Below are positions 59,223 to 64,000 of a stretch of 64,000 nucleotides of DNA, piece after piece (within the stretch, counting starts at the first letter, position 1; every line of letters begins with the position of its first letter). The notes under the pieces are model-generated. The model was not told the origin of the DNA. It saw only the letters and a list, made by a program, of their open reading frames with translations, and ran no database searches. The DNA is from Lachnospiraceae bacterium M18-1 (GTDB taxonomy: Bacteria; Bacillota; Clostridia; Lachnospirales; Lachnospiraceae). The DNA lies in NCBI GenBank assembly GCA_000403295.2, contig KE159611.1, positions 277,300-341,299 on the forward strand, written 5' to 3'. Position numbers and translations under genes: made by a program.

Positions 59223-60452
59223 TCATATTAAAATAGGAAGTTCTTCTATGCTGCTTATCACCTTTTGAACAAAGGGCTTTCTGCCGCTGTATTTAAATCC
59301 ATGTCCGGTCAGCATACAGACCACTTTTGTCCCAGGTTCGATCACACCCTCTTTATACAGCCTGGCTGCCGCTCCGACAGCCACTGCAGATGTAGGTTCA
59401 CAGTAAAGCCCTGCTTTTGTTTCAACCTGCTGCATGGCATCTGCTATTTCCTCTTCTGATAGACAGCTCATACGCCCGCCTGATTCGAGTGCTGTCTTTA
59501 AAGTCAGTTCACCATCCTGTTCATACCCGATCAGAGGGTCGCTGATCCCGCCTGCAATCGTATGAATAGGAAATTCCCACCCGCATACCTTTGCAGTATG
59601 TTCAAGATATGCTTTCGTCACAGGCATGCATTGTTCTGACTGCACACCGATCATTGCCGGAAGTCTGCTTTCGGGTGATGCGATTCCAAGGTGCACCAGT
59701 TCCTGAAACCCCTTGTACATACCAACAAGCAGAGGACCTGATGCAATTGGGATCACAACATAATCCGGCATACACTCTCCAAGCTGCTCCCAGATCTCAT
59801 AAGCCGCTGTTTTATCAGCCTCTACGGTATAAGGATTTAAAAACGTAGATGTAATATTGGGCCATCCATATTTTGCCGAACATTCCAATGCCATTTTATA
59901 CGAGTTCGAATAATTTCCTGCCACAGGAATCACGGCTGCGCCATATGCCGCAGCCTGGGTTACTTTACTGGCATCTGTACCTTCTGGAACAAAGACAATG
60001 CACTCCATGCCTGTCCCCGCACAATATGCGGCTGCGGCGGCAGAAGCATTTCCGGAGGATGCTATGACCACTCGTTTTGCGCCGTATTCTTTTGCAGCTG
60101 ATATTCCCACTGACGATGGTCTATCTTTAAAGGATCCTGACGGGTTCAAACTCTCAGCTTTAAGGTAAAGAGAAACAGACATGTTATATTCTTTTTCCAG
60201 ACGGCAGCAACGCAGCAGAGGAGTCGCGCCTTCTCCCAACGTAACAATATTGCCTTTATCTCTGACCGGAAGCACATGAGAATACTTCCACATACCCTTA
60301 TGCTCTTTATCATCTAAAAGCAGCGGATCCTCTTTCATTGCTTCATAATCATATTTTAACTCAAGAATGCCTTCGCAGACCGGACACGTATACTTCATTC
60401 CCAACTCTATCTTTTTTCCGCAGCTTCGGCATTCCAAATGTTTTTCATACAT
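59223..60452 (-). CDS. Threonine synthase-like PLP enzyme with N-terminal zinc ribbon
   Basis: A 409-residue fold-type II PLP enzyme. An N-terminal Cys4 ribbon (Cys8, 11, 23, 26: LECRSCGK..YTCPVCEG) precedes the catalytic domain. The PLP lysine lies in NPSGSFKDRPS (Lys109), and the phosphate/substrate loop is ASSGNASAAAAAYCAG. Threonine synthase converts O-phosphohomoserine to threonine, but homologues act as threonine/serine or other amino acid lyases. Here the RidA, NhaC-type transporter and DauR-like regulator neighbours point to amino acid catabolism, with RidA removing the enamine/imine product (inference). ATG 60452 (AAAGGAATG upstream) overlaps the RidA end region closely. The E. coli gene name thrC is therefore not applied. 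Confidence 0.85.
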   Translation of the reverse strand: MYEKHLECRSCGKKIELGMKYTCPVCEGILELKYDYEAMKEDPLLLDDKEHKGMWKYSHVLPVRDKGNIVTLGEGATPLLRCCRLEKEYNMSVSLYLKAESLNPSGSFKDRPSSVGISAAKEYGAKRVVIASSGNASAAAAAYCAGTGMECIVFVPEGTDASKVTQAAAYGAAVIPVAGNYSNSYKMALECSAKYGWPNITSTFLNPYTVEADKTAAYEIWEQLGECMPDYVVIPIASGPLLVGMYKGFQELVHLGIASPESRLPAMIGVQSEQCMPVTKAYLEHTAKVCGWEFPIHTIAGGISDPLIGYEQDGELTLKTALESGGRMSCLSEEEIADAMQQVETKAGLYCEPTSAVAVGAAARLYKEGVIEPGTKVVCMLTGHGFKYSGRKPFVQKVISSIEELPILI

Positions 60453-60469
60453 TATCAAACATTCCTTTC

Positions 60470-60964
60470 TCAATTCACGGATATACGCCGGTCATTCTCC
60501 TTAAGTTCGATCAGCATTTCAATTTCGATCGGAATATTTCCAGGCAGTACATTTACACCGATTGCAGAACGCGCTCCTTTTCCAATCTCTTCTCCAAATA
60601 TATCGCAAAACAATTTACTCGCAGCGTTTAAAACCTGAGGCTGTTCGTAAAATGTATCTGCGCTTGCTACAAATCCCAGAATCTTTACAATGCGTTTTAT
60701 TCTGTTCAAATCTCCAAGATTTGCTTTCATAACAGCCACTGCATTTAGCGCGGCCTGATACGCTGCCCGCTGGGCATCAGCAATAGATACTTCTGCCCCT
60801 GCCCTTCCTGTAAATGTCTCACCATTTAGTGTGTTGCATCCCACACCTGACATGTAAACAAAGTTTTCGCCAAATTCCCGGGCCGGAGTATATACCCCTC
60901 CCGGCGCCGGTACCTCAGGCAGAGAAATGTTCAATTCCTTTAAATGTTGTTCTATATCCTGCAT
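60470..60964 (-). CDS. RidA family enamine/imine deaminase-like protein
   Basis: A 164-residue member of the YjgF/YER057c/UK114 family, longer than the ~125-residue archetype and like the larger subgroup. Motifs are PAPGGVYTPAREFGENFVYMSGVG (~18-41), AQRAAYQAALNAVAVMKANLGDLNRIKRIVKILGFVAS (~64-101), and GARSAIGVNVLPGNIPIEIEMLIEL at the end, containing the substrate-binding Arg and terminal strand. RidA proteins hydrolyse reactive 2-aminoacrylate and related imines produced by PLP lyases. The downstream PLP enzyme starts just after its stop, so the two are translationally linked. Confidence 0.9.
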   Translation of the reverse strand: MQDIEQHLKELNISLPEVPAPGGVYTPAREFGENFVYMSGVGCNTLNGETFTGRAGAEVSIADAQRAAYQAALNAVAVMKANLGDLNRIKRIVKILGFVASADTFYEQPQVLNAASKLFCDIFGEEIGKGARSAIGVNVLPGNIPIEIEMLIELKENDRRISVN

Positions 60965-61002
60965 AACTGCTCCTCTCTGTTCATTGATACCGATGCTTTG
61001 TT

Positions 61003-61668
61003 TTATTCCGATTTTTTTCTCACGGTATCAAGATAATTATAAAGTGTAAATTTTGAAATATTTAAAAACTCACAAACCTTCTCGCTGGATTTACTGATCA
61101 AAAACGCTCCTTTTTCATCCAGAAACCGCAAAAAATCCAGTTTATTTTCTTTTTCCATAGATAACGCCGGTACACCAACATGTTTCTGTGCCTGGGCCAA
61201 AAGGAAATCCAGCAGTTCAGCTACATTATTCGTGATAAATTCTTCATTTTCCTCTGGTTTATTTTGGTGATCATCCACAAGAGAATAACCGTTCATATTA
61301 AGAATATATTTTTCCAGACGCAGCCCTTCAGTAATGTCTACATTCACGCACAGTGCTCCGATCACCTTTCCTTCGTCATCATGAATATAAATGCTGGAAG
61401 AACGCAGAACCTTTCCGTTGCGGGTATTGGTTATGTAATTAAAGCAGTCACCGTCTTGTTTTGTACCCCTGAGCACTTCCAGCCCCAAATTCGTTCCTCC
61501 ATCACCTATTTTACGTCCTGTAACTTGTCCGTTTACGATCTCTATGATCGTAGAATCATATTCTCTTGTCAGGTCGTGAAGGACAACTTCACAGTTCTCG
61601 CCAAATTGCATCTGAAATAAATTCATTATTTTCTTAAATAACTCTTTTTCATCATGAATGCTTTTCAC
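61003..61668 (-). CDS. PAS + HTH transcriptional regulator (YheO/DauR-like)
   Basis: A 221-residue regulator. Residues ~10-125 form a YheO-type PAS domain (QFGENCEVVLHDLTREYDSTIIEIVNGQVTGRKIGDG, and LRSSSIYIHDDEGKVIGALCVNVDIT). The C-terminal HTH (~165-217) ends FLISKSSEKVCEFLNISKFTLYNYLDTVRKK. The family includes DauR, regulator of D-arginine catabolism, and others tied to amino acid turnover. It lies between the NhaC-type transporter and RidA genes on the same strand, probably controlling the operon through the palindromes near 63188-63233. Confidence 0.88.
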   Translation of the reverse strand: MKSIHDEKELFKKIMNLFQMQFGENCEVVLHDLTREYDSTIIEIVNGQVTGRKIGDGGTNLGLEVLRGTKQDGDCFNYITNTRNGKVLRSSSIYIHDDEGKVIGALCVNVDITEGLRLEKYILNMNGYSLVDDHQNKPEENEEFITNNVAELLDFLLAQAQKHVGVPALSMEKENKLDFLRFLDEKGAFLISKSSEKVCEFLNISKFTLYNYLDTVRKKSE

Positions 61669-61742
61669 GCTATATTCCCCATTTCTTCTGTACTCAATTT
61701 TTAAGAATTATATCATAACGCCAAAAGCAATACAATTCCTAA

Positions 61743-63173
61743 TCAGTCCTGAAAGTTCTTCTTAACAGGGCTTCCGTCCTCTCCCAGATAGCGTCTTCCA
61801 TAGCCAGTTATTATTGCGATCAGATAAAGTACGATCATTACCATTGGATAGATCACATATACCGGAAGCATGGCTCCATTCAGGACAGGAACAGAGGCAC
61901 CAAATGTATCATGTGCCTGAACAGCCATTACGATAGGGACCGTGATCGTCACATTATACGGAAGGGCATAAGTAACGCCTGTCGCCATACAGTCCATAAT
62001 GTTGGCAACCCGGTAAGGATGTATATTGAACTTTTTGCCGATAGATTTTCCAAAAGAAGAACCTACCGTAAAAATTGCCGCCGAGTTAGTTACTGTGACC
62101 ACTCCCATAAAAAAGGATAAAACAGCAACTGAGAGTTCCGCACCGACTACAGTCTTTACTACTTTTCCCACCATCTGCATCAATTGCTGGTCTCCGCCGC
62201 CTTCTCGTAAGACCTGTACACATACAATGATCATAATAACCAAAAGCGCATTTGGAAGCATGTCTCCAATGCCGTTTACCAAAGAGCCTCCTACCGCTCC
62301 ATCCTGAATTGTAACAAGTGTACTCATACTGGGCATCCGGAATAAAAAGACAAACACCAATCCCACTACGCTGCCAATGATCATTGCGTAAATAATATCT
62401 CCCTTTTTCATGGCAAGCACGATTGTCAGGAGCGCAGGAACCAGCATAATAAGACCTTTTGGGAACATATATGTCTGCAGCTGCTCGTAAGGCACCATCT
62501 CAACAGTTCCGCTTCCGGCAAAACTTCCTATTATAAATGTAATGATGATCGTTGCCGCCGCTGCTACAAGAGAGTATCTCAAGCGGGATTTTACCACGCC
62601 GCCTACGTCTGTTTCCATACTTGCCGCGGAACAGATTGTTGTATCAGAAACCGGAGCCAGGTTATCTCCAAAGCAGCCTCCGCCAATAATAGCACCTGTC
62701 AAAAGCATAGGGTTTGCTCCCAGCATAGTTCCCGCAGGATATAAAACGGACATGCACGCTACGATCGCTCCAAAACCAGTTCCGGCAGATGTAGCAAACA
62801 GACATGCTGCAAGAAATGATACGATGATAAATACATTTCCTGTAGCACCCAGTTTATACGCGGCCCATATGATCCCTCCCACCAGACCTGATTCACGCAG
62901 AATTGCCGCAAACAGACCGGCAAAGATGAAACATGCAAACGGAATAGTCGCCCCTTTATCTCCAAATCCATCGAGTATACTCTGGCAATAGGCGCTCTTG
63001 TCCTTTGCCAGAAAAAAGGTGACAAATACCCCGGCAAATGCCCCCAGCCAAAGTCCCTTCACATCAGGCGCACCCTGCAGAGTAAAGCATAGGGTGATGA
63101 GGATAAAAACTATGATCGGCAAAAAAGACACCCATTCTCCCCCGTAAAACCTCAGTTTTTTGTTTTCTTCCAT
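61743..63173 (-). CDS. NhaC-family Na+/H+ antiporter (or amino-acid-coupled relative)
   Basis: A 476-residue membrane protein with 11-12 spans. The family hallmark is SAGTGFGAIVACMSVLYPAG and IIGGGCFGDNLAPVSDTTICSAASMETDVGGVVKSRLRYS (~155-205), the SDTTI region being conserved in NhaC. NhaC members exchange Na+ for H+; some homologues exchange metabolites such as malate/lactate (MleN). In this operon a transport role for the amino acid substrate or its product is possible (inference). ATG 63173 (AGGAGG 7 nt upstream) is preferred to 63179, which is too close to it. Confidence 0.9.
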   Translation of the reverse strand: MEENKKLRFYGGEWVSFLPIIVFILITLCFTLQGAPDVKGLWLGAFAGVFVTFFLAKDKSAYCQSILDGFGDKGATIPFACFIFAGLFAAILRESGLVGGIIWAAYKLGATGNVFIIVSFLAACLFATSAGTGFGAIVACMSVLYPAGTMLGANPMLLTGAIIGGGCFGDNLAPVSDTTICSAASMETDVGGVVKSRLRYSLVAAAATIIITFIIGSFAGSGTVEMVPYEQLQTYMFPKGLIMLVPALLTIVLAMKKGDIIYAMIIGSVVGLVFVFLFRMPSMSTLVTIQDGAVGGSLVNGIGDMLPNALLVIMIIVCVQVLREGGGDQQLMQMVGKVVKTVVGAELSVAVLSFFMGVVTVTNSAAIFTVGSSFGKSIGKKFNIHPYRVANIMDCMATGVTYALPYNVTITVPIVMAVQAHDTFGASVPVLNGAMLPVYVIYPMVMIVLYLIAIITGYGRRYLGEDGSPVKKNFQD

Positions 63174-63187
63174 TTTCATTCCTCCTT

Positions 63188-63233
63188 TTTTAGTTATCTA
63201 ACTAAAAGTGTGTTATTAAAACTAATTTTTAGT
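63188..63233. promoter_or_regulatory. Two candidate operators upstream of the NhaC operon
   Basis: A perfect palindrome TTTTAGTTA-TC-TAACTAAAA (63188-63207) and a second, ACTAA-TTT-TTAGT (63221-63233), share the TTAGT half site. They lie 15-60 bp upstream of the start codon. A weak promoter (TTGGTT, 16 bp, CATACT on the minus strand) may lie just upstream, so binding would block transcription or its start. Confidence 0.5.
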
Positions 63234-63346
63234 ATGATTTTACTATATCAGAAACCAACATGAATGTAAACCTCTAAAAGTGACAAAAAAAACGATTGTT
63301 TTTTGTGAAAATATGCCAAAGCAGAGATAATATTCAGAAAATTTTT

Positions 63347-63450
63347 CCAGCTGTGCAATTGGGTCAGCAGACACAAAAGTGCGTTAGTACGGATTTTGCG
63401 AATGGATGAATGGGTTGGATACCCTTTAGAGTATCCAACTGCACAGCTGG
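63347..63450. repeat. Nested hairpin with competing stems (family E-like)
   Basis: The outer arms CCAGCTGTGCAATTGG and CCAACTGCACAGCTGG are inverted. The right arm also overlaps an inner stem TTGGATACC..GTATCCAA (63415-63438), so two pairings exclude each other. The outer arm shares CAGCTGTGC with the palindrome at 21753-21837. It lies 170-280 bp upstream of the NhaC operon. No gene is present in 63234-63600. Confidence 0.5.
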
Positions 63451-63600
63451 CAATTTTTCTTGCCAGGATTTCCAGCCCCAATAATGTACTGCCTGTGACC
63501 GTGCAGCGTAGTGCACGGTCCAGGAGTAAACCAATGTCATTAACTTAAAGGAAAATTACCATTAAATGCATAGGAGGTGCCAAAACAACAGTTAACTTAA

Positions 63601-63783
63601 GGGAAATCCGAGAAAAAATTAGGAGAAAATGCTGTCAGACAAGATGAAAAATGGAACATAGGGGATTTAAAAACAGATTTTTACGGATTGAATTTGATGG
63701 GAAGGCATGACGATAAGACGAATGTGCCCATTTTTGAAAAATGGTTGAATCCGCCTGGAGAAGTCGTATACTTAAGATGTTAG
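63601..63783 (+). pseudogene. Unrecognised open stretch, probably a gene remnant
   Basis: An open frame of 60 codons between TAA (63598-63600) and TAG (63781-63783) encodes ..EKWNIGDLKTDFYGLNL + MGRHDDKTNVPIFEKWL + NPPGEVVYLRC. The first ATG is at 63697. A good Shine-Dalgarno (TAGGAGGTG, ~63571) lies upstream without a matching start codon, and TTAACTTAA(A/G)GGAAA occurs twice (~63540 and ~63592). Composition looks protein-like, but I recognise no family. It may be a truncated or frameshifted gene, perhaps IS- or phage-derived. Confidence 0.35.
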
Positions 63784-63796
63784 CTTTCCTTTTCGT

Positions 63797-64000
63797 TTAA
63801 TTACGATAGCAAAAGCTGATTGGCAGTTTAAATCTTTGCTGGCGTGTGAAGGTTCTGCCCGGTCTGATCGGCTCAATATTTTGGGCGATCAGACCTTCCA
63901 CATCCATGATCTTTTTCCTGTTATGGATCCGCAAAAAATTTCTGCAGATTTTAAACCCTTCTGAAAAATTCGCCTGATATCTATATTTGGTATTCCGGTT
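63797..64000 (-). CDS. C-terminal part of an unidentified protein, possibly a transposase (partial)
   Basis: The minus strand is open from the window edge to a TAA at 63797-63799: 67 residues, ..NTKYRYQANFSEGFKICRNF, then LRIHNRKKIMDVEGLIAQNI and EPIRPGRTFTRQQRFKLPIS. The basic, aromatic character and setting beside degraded repeats suggest the tail of an insertion-sequence transposase, but I cannot name the family. The start lies outside the window. Confidence 0.4.
   Translation of the reverse strand, partial: NRNTKYRYQANFSEGFKICRNFLRIHNRKKIMDVEGLIAQNIEPIRPGRTFTRQQRFKLPISFCYRN

Overview
The window reads as a chromosomal segment of an anaerobic, low-to-mid GC Firmicute, most likely a Lachnospiraceae gut commensal (Clostridium scindens / Dorea / Blautia-like). 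This rests on the clostridial S10-spc-alpha ribosomal cluster with a small KOW-domain gene between adk and infA, a PPi-type phosphofructokinase, strong AGGAGG ribosome binding sites, Gram-positive lipoprotein signals, and intergenic space packed with short palindromic repeats. The assignment is inference; no 16S rRNA is present.

Layout. 0-3 kb: the end of an ABC ATPase gene, its membrane partner, and a FapA/DUF342 protein. 3-8 kb: an NSS-family Na+ symporter, a GH3 beta-glycosidase and a MarR regulator. 8.4-17 kb: a catabolic operon (PfkB kinase, ADP-ribosylglycohydrolase, lipoprotein, two sugar-type ABC permeases, second and larger ADP-ribosylglycohydrolase) divergent from a GntR/UTRA regulator. 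It has the gene content of the uncharacterised E. coli yegTUV-yegW locus, with an ABC importer in place of the YegT permease. 17-21.6 kb: an FAD-dependent reductase-like flavoprotein and a GPH-type carrier, divergent from an ion-transporter-superfamily carrier across a shared control region. 21.8-26.8 kb: GyrI-like and TfoX-N proteins, a WYL regulator, an XRE-PurM fusion protein and PPi-PFK. 26.8-39 kb: tRNA-Arg(ACG), trpS, PAP2 phosphatase, lipid kinase, TetR regulator, an SfsA-MutY fusion, a polar amino acid ABC system, uppP, a HAD phosphatase and a secreted SleB-type hydrolase. 39-56.2 kb: the complete minus-strand ribosomal protein cluster from rpsJ to rplQ, with secY, adk, infA and rpoA. 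56.3-63.2 kb: a soluble hybrid histidine kinase, then an NhaC-family antiporter, DauR/YheO-like regulator, RidA and threonine-synthase-like PLP enzyme operon. 63.4-64 kb: degraded, possibly insertion-sequence-derived DNA.

The most interesting material is (1) the yegTUVW-like ADP-ribosylglycohydrolase/PfkB/ABC locus with matching candidate operators in both divergent promoters, (2) two domain fusions (XRE-PurM and SfsA-MutY), (3) the FAD/GPH/carrier cluster around a palindrome that overlaps a promoter -35 box, and (4) several families of palindromic intergenic repeats. Some of these repeats supply the stop codon of a gene, some lie between cistrons inside the ribosomal operon, and one (family B) has MITE-like terminal inverted repeats. 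No CRISPR array, prophage or rRNA gene was seen.
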